DNA of 64,000 bases from NCBI GenBank assembly GCA_029976065.1, contig JARKNV010000062.1, positions 61,317 to 125,316 of the forward strand, written 5' to 3'. This DNA comes from Selenomonadales bacterium. GTDB taxonomy: Bacteria > Bacillota > Negativicutes > Sporomusales > UBA7701. Shown piece by piece: positions 1-7,882 of the stretch (positions are counted from its first letter, which is position 1; every line of letters starts with the position of its first letter). Made by a program: the position numbers and the translations under genes. The notes under the pieces were generated by a model. That model was not told the DNA's origin, made no database searches, and saw only the letters and a program-made list of their open reading frames with translations.

Positions 1-34
1 GTTAGCTATGTAAAAAGGAGGACTTGGATACTGT

Positions 35-43
35 TGGTATAAT
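35..43 (+). promoter_or_regulatory. Extended -10 promoter of the caspase-helicase gene
   Basis: The sequence TGGTATAAT fits an extended -10 element (TGn before TATAAT), which can work without a good -35 box; none is obvious upstream. It lies about 40 bases before the start codon. A strong GGAGGTG ribosome site follows at about 72-78, so the gene appears to have its own promoter inside the window. Confidence 0.5.
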
Positions 44-83
44 ATGTAATGTGTTGTGAGAGTTTTAGTGCGGAGGTGTCGAA

Positions 84-3080
84 ATGGCTTTTTGGGGCGG
101 ATTTATCGGGATAAATAAATATATGGATAGTCGTGTGAACGAGCTAACAGGTGCATGTAGAGATGCAATTGCCTTGTGGTCATTGTTTAAAGATTCTATT
201 CCCGAAATGTCCGCCAAATTGTTAATTAATGAGAATGCAACTACTCAAGCAGTATTAGATATGATGTCCGAGACATTGTCTTCCGCAGGTCCTGACGATA
301 CCGTTGTCGTATTCTTTTCTGGGCATGGAACACGAAATCACAGATTAGTAATGTATGATACACAGATAGAGCATCCGTTCGATACAACTATATCTATGGA
401 GAAAATTGCTGAGTTATTTAGGGAGTCGAACGCGAAACTCGTAATTCTGATTTTAGACTGTTGTTTTAGTGGGGGGGCGGCTGCGAAGGTATTTGATGAC
501 TTTCCCGTTGCGAAGGATGCCTTTTTTGATTGGAACAACATTGTGGGAACTGGAAGAGTAATCATAACAGCATCGAGTGCAAATGAACCTGCTTATGAAC
601 ATCCAGGGGTAGGACACGGTATACTTACCAAAGCCCTCCTTGATGTACTTCAATCCGAAGAGGTTGGAGTAAGTTTGGTAACTGCTATGGATAGCGTTTT
701 GATGCGAGTAAGGGCGGAATGTGGCAGATTAGGGCTTTCACAAACGCCTGAATTACTCGGACATTTTGAAGGTGGAGTATTCTTGCCTTCATTAAGACCA
801 GGCGAAAACTATTACAGGAATTTCCCCGAACTACAGATTATAAAAGTATCCAACAATATTACGGACTTACTCCAATATAATATTCCAGAATCAGTATGTG
901 ATTACTGGGGCACTCAGTTTGCAAACGGGCTTAATAACTTACAGGTTAAAGCAATCAATGAGCACGGGGTATTAAGTGGAAACTCACTTCTTGTTGTTGC
1001 GCCTACAAGTTCGGGAAAAACCTTTATAGGTGAGATGGCTTCGATTCGTGCCATTAAGCGGGGGAGAAAGGTCGTCTTTCTACTCCCTTATAAGGCTCTC
1101 GTCAATGAAAAATTCGAATATTTTTCCGAGCTATATGGCGAAAAGATAAACGTTCGCGTAATCCGATGCTCTGGGGACTATTATGACCAAACTGAGGATT
1201 TTGTTCGCGGGCGTTATGATTTAGCAGTCTTAACGTATGAAATGTTTTTGAATCTTGCAGTTTCTAGACCATCCGTGCTAACAAAAATAGGTTTGATAGT
1301 CCTTGATGAGGCACAGTTTATTACAGACCCCAATAGGGGCATTATTGTGGAACTTATACTTACCAACTTAATTGCTGCGCGTGAAAAAGAAATCAACCCA
1401 CAAATAATTGCACTTTCGGCTGTTATTGGTGATATCAATAATTTTCATATTTGGCTAGGATGTCAGGCATTAATTTCCAATGAACGCCCAGTTCCATTAA
1501 TTGAGGGAGTACTTGATAGAACTGGAGTTTATCAATATTTGGATGAGGATGGGCAAGAAAAAACTGCTCAACTTTTACCGGCGACAGCAATCCGTGTAAG
1601 GGGAGTAAAGCAAAGTTCTCAGGATGTTATTATTCCTCTTGTTGCAAAGCTGGTAGGGCAAGGAGAAACGGTAATCGTATTCAGAAATACACGGGGACTG
1701 GTCCAAGGATGCGCTAGATATTTGGCAAAAAATCTTGGTTTAGATGCCGCGACTGATGTTATTAGCAGACTTCCAGACCAAGATATAACAACGACATCTG
1801 AAGAATTGCAGGAATGCTTGCGTGGAGGGATTGGATTTCACTGTACGGATTTAGATAGGGATGAACGGCAAGCTGTCGAACAAGCTTTTCGTGCGTCCGA
1901 TAGTAAAGTTCGTGTTTTGGTAGCTACAACCACTATTGCCGCAGGTATCAATACCCCAGCCTCAACTGTGATTATTGCCGAACATGAGTTTATGGGTAGT
2001 GCAGTACAACCGTATACTGTCGCCGAATACAAAAATATGGCAGGGCGGGCAGGGAGACTGGGGTACAACGAAAAGGGCAAAGCTATTCTTTTGGCCGCAA
2101 CATATAGTGAACGTGATACATTGTTTAAAAAATATGTCGTAGGAAAGCTTGAGCCACTACGCTCTTCCTTTAATGTTTCAGAGATAGATACTTGGATTTT
2201 GAGACTTCTTGCTCAAGAAAAAGCTGTTCATCGAGATGATGTATTTCGTATTCTCGCCAATACTTATGGTGGGTTTTTACAAAGCCGTCTAGACCCGACT
2301 TGGCGAGAGAAAGTTGAAGCACATCTGCAAAAGCTGCTTCCGGCGATGCTCGAACTTAATTTGTTAGAGCAAGATGGGGAGATAATTCAGCTTTCACTTT
2401 TGGGACGTGCTTGTGGACAATCATCACTGTCCTTAAAATCGTCACTGCAATTAGTTGAATTATTATTAAGAGCATCTGCTGAAGACCTTACTCCCGAAAA
2501 GTTAATGGCACTAATGCAGGCATTACCAGAGGCGGACCAAGGATATACCCCTATTTTGAAGAAAGGCCGTTCCGAATCTGACCATGCATATAATTGTTCT
2601 AAATGCTTTGGCTCTGGTGTTATGCGAGAGTTACAGAGGAAAGCCCAATCAGAGTCGGATTATTTCGCAAGATGCAAGCGGGCTTTAATATTGTGGGATT
2701 GGATAAATGGCGTATCTATTGGGGGGCTAGAACGCAAATACACAGTTAATGATTATGCACGGACAAGGCGAGGGGATATTGGTAGATTTGCGGATTCTAC
2801 TCGCCACCACATGCATTCCGCACATCAGATTATGATTTTGACTCGTCCAGAAGATGCTCCTAGACAAGAAGAATATAATGTGTTATTGCAACGCTTGGAG
2901 TTTGGCATACCATTGGAAGCGCTTTTGTTACTCAAATTGCCTTTCACATTAAATCGTGGCCAATATCTTGCTTTGTTGGAACGAGGAATTCGAACGCCAG
3001 AAGACCTTAGGAAACAGGATGAGGATTGGCTTGTTAAATTTTTGGGTAAGCGAAAAGCTTACGTCTTAATGCAAAATTAG
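84..3080 (+). CDS. Caspase-like protease fused to Ski2-like DExH helicase
   Basis: This is one 998-residue protein with two enzymatic modules. Residues 1-235 are a caspase/metacaspase-like (peptidase C14) domain: His81 lies in FFSGHGT and the DCCFSGG motif places the likely nucleophile at Cys127. Residues about 290-720 are a superfamily 2 helicase with Walker A APTSSGKT (about 306), a DEAQ Walker B box (Asp408) and a QNMAGRAGR-like motif VI (YKNMAGRAGR), as in Ski2/HelQ helicases. The C-terminus resembles a helix-hairpin-helix region. The start has GGAGGTG six bases upstream. No partner gene follows for 500 bases, so it may act alone. A defence role, with nucleic-acid sensing by the helicase coupled to proteolysis, is inference from the domains and from the Thoeris-like pair 3 kb away. 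Base composition is AT-rich, unlike the core genome. Confidence 0.85.
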   Translation: MAFWGGFIGINKYMDSRVNELTGACRDAIALWSLFKDSIPEMSAKLLINENATTQAVLDMMSETLSSAGPDDTVVVFFSGHGTRNHRLVMYDTQIEHPFDTTISMEKIAELFRESNAKLVILILDCCFSGGAAAKVFDDFPVAKDAFFDWNNIVGTGRVIITASSANEPAYEHPGVGHGILTKALLDVLQSEEVGVSLVTAMDSVLMRVRAECGRLGLSQTPELLGHFEGGVFLPSLRPGENYYRNFPELQIIKVSNNITDLLQYNIPESVCDYWGTQFANGLNNLQVKAINEHGVLSGNSLLVVAPTSSGKTFIGEMASIRAIKRGRKVVFLLPYKALVNEKFEYFSELYGEKINVRVIRCSGDYYDQTEDFVRGRYDLAVLTYEMFLNLAVSRPSVLTKIGLIVLDEAQFITDPNRGIIVELILTNLIAAREKEINPQIIALSAVIGDINNFHIWLGCQALISNERPVPLIEGVLDRTGVYQYLDEDGQEKTAQLLPATAIRVRGVKQSSQDVIIPLVAKLVGQGETVIVFRNTRGLVQGCARYLAKNLGLDAATDVISRLPDQDITTTSEELQECLRGGIGFHCTDLDRDERQAVEQAFRASDSKVRVLVATTTIAAGINTPASTVIIAEHEFMGSAVQPYTVAEYKNMAGRAGRLGYNEKGKAILLAATYSERDTLFKKYVVGKLEPLRSSFNVSEIDTWILRLLAQEKAVHRDDVFRILANTYGGFLQSRLDPTWREKVEAHLQKLLPAMLELNLLEQDGEIIQLSLLGRACGQSSLSLKSSLQLVELLLRASAEDLTPEKLMALMQALPEADQGYTPILKKGRSESDHAYNCSKCFGSGVMRELQRKAQSESDYFARCKRALILWDWINGVSIGGLERKYTVNDYARTRRGDIGRFADSTRHHMHSAHQIMILTRPEDAPRQEEYNVLLQRLEFGIPLEALLLLKLPFTLNRGQYLALLERGIRTPEDLRKQDEDWLVKFLGKRKAYVLMQN

Positions 3081-3205
3081 ATTTAGCAGTAACCGTTGCA
3101 AAGAACAGTATTTTATTGATTGTCCCAACATCCTAAAACATGTAGGAGGTATGGTCAGGAAGTTGTTCGTAAGAAGGAAGGGTTTTTCAAGGTTTTCTTA
3201 TCGAC

Positions 3206-3252
3206 CAAGATTTTTCGCGCTTCCTAAGGCCTCCTAGGTGGTTAACTTTTTG
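3206..3252 (+). repeat. Repeat B, copy 1 (diverged)
   Basis: A segment of about 47 bases beginning CAAGATTTTTCG and containing TTCCTA, GG and CTCCTAGG recurs near 10106. The two copies agree at most positions. The flanking sequence AAGGAAGGGTTTTT resembles GTGAAGGGTTTCCC beside the second copy. It may mark the edges of decayed element copies. Confidence 0.6.
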
Positions 3253-3270
3253 TGTGGGGTGTGACGCCGC

Positions 3271-3302
3271 TGGTCCCCGGTTCGAATCCCGTTGCCCAGT
3301 CT
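3271..3302 (+). pseudogene. 3' tRNA remnant (T-arm and acceptor end)
   Basis: CCGGTTCGAATCCCG has the TTCGAAT T-loop of a tRNA, and it is followed by an acceptor-like TTGCCCAG. No D-arm or anticodon arm precedes it and the terminal CCA is degraded. A Rho-independent terminator follows. A tRNA 3' end on its own is the usual scar of tyrosine-recombinase integration, so this is probably an old attachment site. Confidence 0.55.
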
Positions 3303-3313
3303 AGAAGAAACAA

Positions 3314-3346
3314 GCCTTCCAGGCAGTTGCTTGAAAGGCGTTTTTG
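3314..3346 (+). terminator. Rho-independent terminator after the tRNA remnant
   Basis: The hairpin GCCTTCCA / TGAAAGGC (one mismatch) is followed by a T-run. It probably ended the original tRNA transcript. Apart from this hairpin, the tRNA remnant and repeats A and B, I see nothing in the gene-free stretch 3081-3613. Confidence 0.6.
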
Positions 3347-3424
3347 TGTTTGGTTCCTTATTTGATTCCTAAAGGCATTTATGCGTTCCCTTTAGCCAGA
3401 AAAACTGAGGGCAAAATGTTAAAG

Positions 3425-3515
3425 AAAGGGGACTTTTTCACAAGAGGGGGAGGGGGCGAAATGCGGGCAGGCAGGGTCACAAAAAAATTTGCTGGTTTTG
3501 AGGAAAAAGGAGTAT
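3425..3515 (+). repeat. Repeat A, copy 1 (diverged)
   Basis: A G-rich tract with GGGGACTTT, GGGGGCG, GGGCAGGGTC and then a TTTGC-GGTTTTG-GGAAA-like stretch is matched in the same internal order at 9950-10045. Copies A and B stand in opposite order at the two loci (B-A here, A-B there). The copies are too diverged for recent duplication. Confidence 0.5.
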
Positions 3516-3613
3516 TTCCCTAGGCGATTCGGCAAAGGAGTTGAAGTACAAAAATGGATTTTGAAAACCCTGTTAATAGATACTTGGGCAGTAATAGGCC
3601 ATTAACTCTTTGG

Positions 3614-3823
3614 TTATTTATTTAGAGCTAAGTGAGGTATCTTCGCAAAATAGTTTGACCTATACTTTTCAGTTTGTGTGCAGGGACCGCATACCACAAT
3701 GTTGATGGCGCTGACTTCTTCCAGCGCTTTATTCATTTGTTCCGCCAGTAATTTATAATCATTCTGGCCAAAAGGTATCGCCCGTCCGCAGATAGCACAG
3801 CACACTTCTTCTTTAGAACTCAT
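3614..3823 (-). CDS. Small protein with two CxxC pairs (zinc-ribbon-like)
   Basis: This 69-residue protein has CAICG near the N-terminus and CGPC in the C-terminal half, a spacing consistent with a single metal-binding zinc ribbon. I chose the ATG at 3823 because GGGAG lies seven bases upstream; the ORF track extends seven codons further. I do not recognise the family. It is transcribed against its neighbours and sits in the AT-rich island, between the tRNA remnant and the DUF6765 gene. A regulatory or nucleic-acid-binding role is possible, but nothing in the sequence shows it. Confidence 0.5.
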   Translation of the reverse strand: MSSKEEVCCAICGRAIPFGQNDYKLLAEQMNKALEEVSAINIVVCGPCTQTEKYRSNYFAKIPHLALNK

Positions 3824-3980
3824 AAAAATACTCCCTTCGCACATCTCACCAAATTATTTGATAAATAAATAAGTATTCCTTCTACATTCGAACAATTGTT
3901 CGCGACACAGACAGGATTTGCTAAATAAGTATAGAAATAGTTTGTAGCTTATGGGAGTAATTGAACTGGAGGGAGCTAAT

Positions 3981-5054
3981 GTGCAAATAGATTTTCATCA
4001 TGGTGTTATGTATGTGCTGTCTCGTCTGGCAGGATTCAATACTGAAGAAGCAAACATCATATCGTATTGTTCTCAATATGTAGATGACGCAATAAATGGA
4101 GGTTTTATTAAGTTTAAAAATCATCCAATGTTCTACAGAATTTCGACTGCGCATGGAATGTTAGACACTCGAAACACCGATGAGCAGGCAAATCAACACT
4201 CCTGGTTGCCATTTCACTTTCTACCGGGGAACGAGGCGGGTAATTCGAGGGATTTAGGTTTTGTGGCTCGCTTGATATGTAGGCAAAACAGCGACTTAGC
4301 CAAAGAAATGGTTACTGAATGTATTAGCAAGAAAAATGATTATAACGGACTCCATCGTCTAGGCATTACTATGCACGTATATGCGGATACTTGGGCGCAT
4401 CAAGGATTTGCCGGCATCAAGCATGAAATCAACAAGGTTCAAAACCTTAGTGATGACTCAGGTAATGACTTAGTCGAGAAGATTATCGAGCCCTTGGAGG
4501 GCGCTGTAGACCACATCAAAAGTTTATTAATAGACAACTTTCCTTTAGGACACGGTGCCGCCTTATCTTGCCCTGACCAGCCTTATTTAATATGGGAATA
4601 CAAAAATCACTTTGGCGAGTATATTCCAGTAAACAATTTGATTCGGTTCATGGGAGCAGTAGATAACGTTTTTGTAGCTCTTCAACGCTACAAGTTAGGT
4701 GATGCTACGGCAGCGGTTCCTAGTATTCCTCAAGATATTCGTGCCAAAATGGAAGCATTGTTTAAAACCAACTATGACGATGTTGAATGGGCAAGAAACA
4801 GAGCTTGGCTAAATAAGATTGAGGAAAACTATTTCGGATTTGGGGCAGAGAAGGTACAGTATATCCCCAAAGGCCCAGGTTCGTGGAAACATAGTGCTTT
4901 GGGAACTACAAAGGAAAAGGATGATGCTGCAGAACTTTTTGAATTCAGGTCTGAGTTTTTGGATAGCGATTGGAAGAAATTTCATGAGTCAGCGCTTGAC
5001 CATTGGAAATATGTCATGTTTAAATTATTACCTAGCTATGGGATTATTCTTTAA
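3981..5054 (+). CDS. DUF6765 family protein
   Basis: The opening VQIDFHHGVMYVLSRLAGF and the internal HVYADTWAHQGFAG are the hallmark motifs of DUF6765 proteins. The histidine and aspartate spacing (HH near the start, then H-x-x-x-D-x-x-x-H) suggests a metal-dependent hydrolase fold, perhaps phospholipase C/P1 nuclease-like; that is inference. I chose GTG 3981 over the ORF-track ATG 3951 because GGAGGG stands about eight bases upstream and family members begin at this point. That gives 357 residues and a cytosolic protein with no signal peptide. The protein may continue in another frame beyond its stop (see 5038-5172). It is AT-rich and probably co-transcribed with the DUF6338 locus. Confidence 0.8.
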   Translation: MQIDFHHGVMYVLSRLAGFNTEEANIISYCSQYVDDAINGGFIKFKNHPMFYRISTAHGMLDTRNTDEQANQHSWLPFHFLPGNEAGNSRDLGFVARLICRQNSDLAKEMVTECISKKNDYNGLHRLGITMHVYADTWAHQGFAGIKHEINKVQNLSDDSGNDLVEKIIEPLEGAVDHIKSLLIDNFPLGHGAALSCPDQPYLIWEYKNHFGEYIPVNNLIRFMGAVDNVFVALQRYKLGDATAAVPSIPQDIRAKMEALFKTNYDDVEWARNRAWLNKIEENYFGFGAEKVQYIPKGPGSWKHSALGTTKEKDDAAELFEFRSEFLDSDWKKFHESALDHWKYVMFKLLPSYGIIL

Positions 5055-5172
5055 GGTTTTGTTTCTGGAAGACCCTGATGAGTCTATAAGGCTGGCACAA
5101 ATAGATATTTTGAGAGGGAATAAAATAGAGGCTTTTTTGTCTATATTTGGTAGAATAAACGTCGGAGAATAA
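5038..5172 (+). other. Short overlapping ORF or frameshifted tail of the DUF6765 gene
   Basis: The ATG at 5038 overlaps the end of the DUF6765 gene by 17 bases in another frame. It opens 44 codons of plausible, charged sequence containing FLEDPDESIRLAQIDILRGN. It could be a translationally coupled small protein, or the natural C-terminus displaced by a one-base indel. The downstream DUF6338 gene carries a clear frameshift, so the second reading is credible. I cannot decide between them from one sequence. Confidence 0.35.
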
Positions 5173-5236
5173 AAGGGAGACCAACACAGAATAGCGAAAA
5201 TCAAAATTGTAGAATATTAATTTTGGAGCTATTCAT

Positions 5237-5862
5237 ATGAATATTTGGGAAGCGGATAAGTTACTGATATTTCTAGCCTTATTTATTCCTGGATTTATAA
5301 TAATCAAGGTTTATGATGTATTATTTCCTAATTCATCGCGTGACTTTTCAAAAGCTTGGTTTGATGCAGTCGCTTTTAGTTCCCTGCATTATGGTATAGC
5401 TTATATTTACCTTATGGTAATAAAGCAATATTTGCAGATTGTACCTACTGCATCAATAGTATTTTTATGGGTTGTCTTTATACCGGCATTATATCCCATT
5501 TTGTTCTATGGGATAGTAAAATTCAAATTCTTTAGTAGGTTTTTTAGGCATCCTATTCAGCGTCCGTGGGATTATTTCTTTTCAGAGGGAAAGAAGTACT
5601 GGCTATGGTCCATTTGAAAAATGGTGAGAAAGTTGCGGGTATGTATGATGAAGATTCATTCACGTCTTCATACCCTGAAGTCCCTGAAATACTAATAGAA
5701 GAGGTTTGGGCTATAAATGATAAGGACGAGCCGATTGAACCTATTCAACCCAGGCGAGGGGTTATTATCTTGGGGAGCGATATTAGTAGAGTAGAGTTTT
5801 ACATATGGGACGAAAGTAGCGAAAAAAAAGAGGAAGGAGGGAGTAGTAGTGAACAAACTTAA
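5237..5862 (+). pseudogene. DUF6338 family membrane protein, split by a frameshift
   Basis: Frame one (5237-5617) gives an N-terminal membrane half: a hydrophobic segment at residues 8-26, two more at about 50-100, then RPWDYFFSEGKKYW, where it goes out of frame and stops. The next frame (to 5862) continues AMVHLKNGEKVAGMYDEDSF and RGVIILGSDISRVEFY, the conserved C-terminal half of DUF6338. Adding one G after TACTGG (about 5595) restores a single ORF of about 208 residues. This is either a real inactivating deletion or an assembly error at a short homopolymer. The protein is presumably in the inner membrane and its function is unknown. Confidence 0.7.
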
Positions 5863-6001
5863 TAGTGGACAAGCCGTTCAAAAAATTGATAAACCGACCT
5901 TTATTAGAGGCTATACACCAACCTTGGGAAACATAAGTGCAAATAATCCACCTCGGATTAATCCCCCAGCACCTGCAAGTAACAACAATAAGCCTAAATA
6001 A
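5849..6001 (+). CDS. Small Pro/Asn-rich protein (50 aa), too short for the ORF track
   Basis: A GTG start at 5849 follows GGAAGGAGGGA and overlaps the end of the DUF6338 reading frame by 14 bases. The product begins MNKLNSGQAVQKIDKPTF and ends in a low-complexity stretch containing NPPRINPPAPASNNNKPK. The ribosome site and the overlap argue for translational coupling to the DUF6338 gene. It has no signal peptide or membrane segment, and I do not recognise the family. A second, similarly proline-rich ORF follows at 6018. Confidence 0.5.
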   Translation: MNKLNSGQAVQKIDKPTFIRGYTPTLGNISANNPPRINPPAPASNNNKPK

Positions 6002-6017
6002 TCGGAGGGATAGGGTT

Positions 6018-6115
6018 ATGGCCGGAAAACCGTTAGGAAAAGTCCAAGGTGGCCTAGCGAGGGAAAACTAAATCCTGGTAATCCTCCTAAAGTTGAACCC
6101 AAGTCTCCCAAATAA
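6018..6115 (+). pseudogene. Second small Pro-rich ORF, apparently frameshifted
   Basis: The ATG at 6018 has GGAGGG nearby but stops after 17 codons (6071). The next frame reads EGKLNPGNPPKVEPKSPK to a stop at 6115. Adding one C near 6054 would join them into about 33 residues with the composition of the preceding small protein. The short peptide could also be translated as it stands. Function unknown. Confidence 0.35.
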
Positions 6116-6154
6116 AAAGATAAAATAGAATATTGATAGTTGGAAGGGGATAAC

Positions 6155-7108
6155 TTGCGAAAGGCTCTTGTTGTAGGAATTAACTACTATGCGAACGGCG
6201 GGCCTCTGTTCGGCTGTGTAGTAGATGCTTGTGATGTAAAAAATGCACTGGAACGTAATGCGGATGGTACTTTGAATTTTGATGTACAAATAATGCTAGC
6301 TACGAGTGATAAAGATGCAGTATCAAAAGCACAGCTAAAAGAAAAGGTTAAGGCACTTTTTGCTGGAGATTCAGATATTGCTCTATTTTACTATTCGGGG
6401 CATGGATATATTGAAACAACCGGCGGTTACTTGGTTACATCTGAATGTCCATCCGGAGATGATGGCCTACCTTTGGCGGATTTGATGACTATTGCAAACG
6501 AATCAAAAGCAAAAAATAAAATTATTATTCTAGATAGTTGTAACGCTGGTATAGCTGGCGATTTGGCAATCAATAGTGCTTTTGCGCAAATCAGTGAGGG
6601 AATGACGATTTTAACTGCCTGTGGTAAAGAGCAATATGCTTCAGAGAGCAATGGACACGGTGTTTTTACCGCTTTACTTGTGGATGCTTTGCTTGGAGGC
6701 GCTGCCAATCTTATGGGAGACGTTACGCCAGGTAGTATTTATGCGCACATTGACCAATCTCTAGGTCCGTGGGAACAAAGACCTGTATTTAAGACTAATG
6801 TTAGAAACTTTATCTCTTTGCGCAAAAATTTTCCACCGATTTCTTTAAGTGATTTGAAAGAAATTGTGACCTTATTTGAAAACAGTTCGGATATTTTTGA
6901 ATTAAATCCAACCTTCGAGCCGACGGAAACATCATATTCTGAAGAAAATGGAATTAAGTTTAAAATACTGCAAAATTATGCAAGGGTAAATCTTGTCGTG
7001 CCTGTAGGAGAAGAACATATGTATTATGCTGCTTTAAATAGTAAGGGGTGTAAACTAACAGCGTTAGGCACTCACTATTGGAACTTGGTAAAGAAGGGCA
7101 GGATTTAG
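6155..7108 (+). CDS. Caspase-like protease, candidate effector of type IV Thoeris
   Basis: The N-terminal 220 residues are a p20-type caspase-like domain: His83 lies in FYYSGHGY and Cys129 in LDSCNAG, a complete His/Cys dyad. A C-terminal region of about 95 residues (from FPPISLSDLKE) has no recognisable family and could sense a signal. I chose the TTG at 6155 because GGAAGGGG lies directly upstream. The next gene, 34 bases on, encodes a ThsB-like TIR protein. In type IV Thoeris the TIR protein makes a cyclic nucleotide that switches on a caspase-like protease, and this pair fits that layout. Ligand, activation and antiphage activity are inferred from the family only. Confidence 0.8.
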   Translation: MRKALVVGINYYANGGPLFGCVVDACDVKNALERNADGTLNFDVQIMLATSDKDAVSKAQLKEKVKALFAGDSDIALFYYSGHGYIETTGGYLVTSECPSGDDGLPLADLMTIANESKAKNKIIILDSCNAGIAGDLAINSAFAQISEGMTILTACGKEQYASESNGHGVFTALLVDALLGGAANLMGDVTPGSIYAHIDQSLGPWEQRPVFKTNVRNFISLRKNFPPISLSDLKEIVTLFENSSDIFELNPTFEPTETSYSEENGIKFKILQNYARVNLVVPVGEEHMYYAALNSKGCKLTALGTHYWNLVKKGRI

Positions 7109-7142
7109 AAAGGCAGATTATAAAGAAAGAAGGCTTCAAAAT

Positions 7143-7532
7143 ATGGCGAAAACGAGAACTTTTATTAGCTTTGACTACGACAATGATTCTGACCTCAAAG
7201 TATTATTGGTTGGACAGGCAAAGAATACAGATTCCCCGTTTGAAATAACAGATATGTCTATTAAAGAGGCTATAGATACAAAGTGGAAAGAAAAAGCACG
7301 TACAAGAATTAAAGGCTGCGATGTTGTTATAGTAATTTGCGGGGAGAAGACGAACTCTGCGACTGGAGTTTCGGCAGAACTAAAGATTGCCCAGGAGGAA
7401 AAAGTACCATACTTTCTCTTATATGGTCGCTCTGATAAGGACTGTGTGAAACCTACCGCTGCTTTGTCAACTGATAAAATGTATAAGTGGACGTGGGATA
7501 ATCTTAAAAAGCTTATTGGTGGAGGAAGATAA
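7143..7532 (+). CDS. thsB: TIR-like protein, ThsB/MTH538 type (DUF1863)
   Basis: A 129-residue single-domain protein. It opens with RTFISFDYDND, the first strand of the ThsB/MTH538 TIR-like fold, continues with GCDVVIVICGEKT and has ELKIA, where Glu79 is the candidate catalytic glutamate for NAD cleavage. In Thoeris, ThsB senses infection and converts NAD into a signal molecule; the partner then kills or arrests the cell. The gene lies 34 bases after a caspase-like protease rather than a ThsA with SIR2 or SLOG domains, which points to type IV rather than types I-III. The exact product of this enzyme cannot be read from sequence. Confidence 0.8.
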   Translation: MAKTRTFISFDYDNDSDLKVLLVGQAKNTDSPFEITDMSIKEAIDTKWKEKARTRIKGCDVVIVICGEKTNSATGVSAELKIAQEEKVPYFLLYGRSDKDCVKPTAALSTDKMYKWTWDNLKKLIGGGR

Positions 7533-7687
7533 TATAAGTGTGTGAAAATGTATGAAGATGCGTGACAAATAATACCGCTACATATTGCATCCGTAAAAAC
7601 AAGGTAAATTTTCTGAGTTTCTACAGATGACGCGCGAAGCGATGTCCTCTCCAGATGCTTCATATATCTTTCTCTCTTATATATCGT

Positions 7688-7723
7688 ATGCATGGGTGCA
7701 TATCTAAATATGCACCAGTGCAT
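7688..7723 (+). repeat. 16-bp inverted repeat
   Basis: ATGCATGGGTGCATAT and ATATGCACCAGTGCAT form two 16-base arms around CTAA with 14 of 16 positions pairing. Related GTGCATGCAT sequence lies nearby at about 7753. It has no T-run, so it is not an ordinary terminator. It could be an operator for the divergent repressor or a small RNA hairpin. The rest of the stretch 7533-7882 holds only this and the terminator. Confidence 0.45.
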
Positions 7724-7792
7724 GAAGAAGTGAGAGATTTCACAAGTTCATGCGTGCATGCATAGAGAAGTGAAAATTCCCACGTATTAGTT

Positions 7793-7830
7793 AAGAAGCG
7801 GAAAATCAAAAAGCCGCTTCTTTTTATTTT
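7793..7830. terminator. Convergent terminator between TIR gene and repressor
   Basis: The stem AAGAAGCGG / CCGCTTCTT is followed by TTTTTATTTT, which ends the TIR transcript. On the other strand an overlapping stem (AAGCCGCT / AGCGGCTT plus a T-run) can end the repressor transcript. The two genes converge on this spot. Confidence 0.7.
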
Positions 7831-7882
7831 AGAGCAAGAGCGGCTTTAATAAGCAGAAGAGACGGCAGGATAATACTGCTTT

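Noticed and set aside
6155-7532. Type I or II Thoeris
   Set aside because: The partner has a caspase dyad and no SIR2, SLOG or membrane Macro domain, so it does not match the ThsA proteins of those types.
7175-7723. 182-codon minus-strand ORF opposite the TIR gene
   Set aside because: It is antisense to the clear ThsB-like frame and has no start signal or domain.
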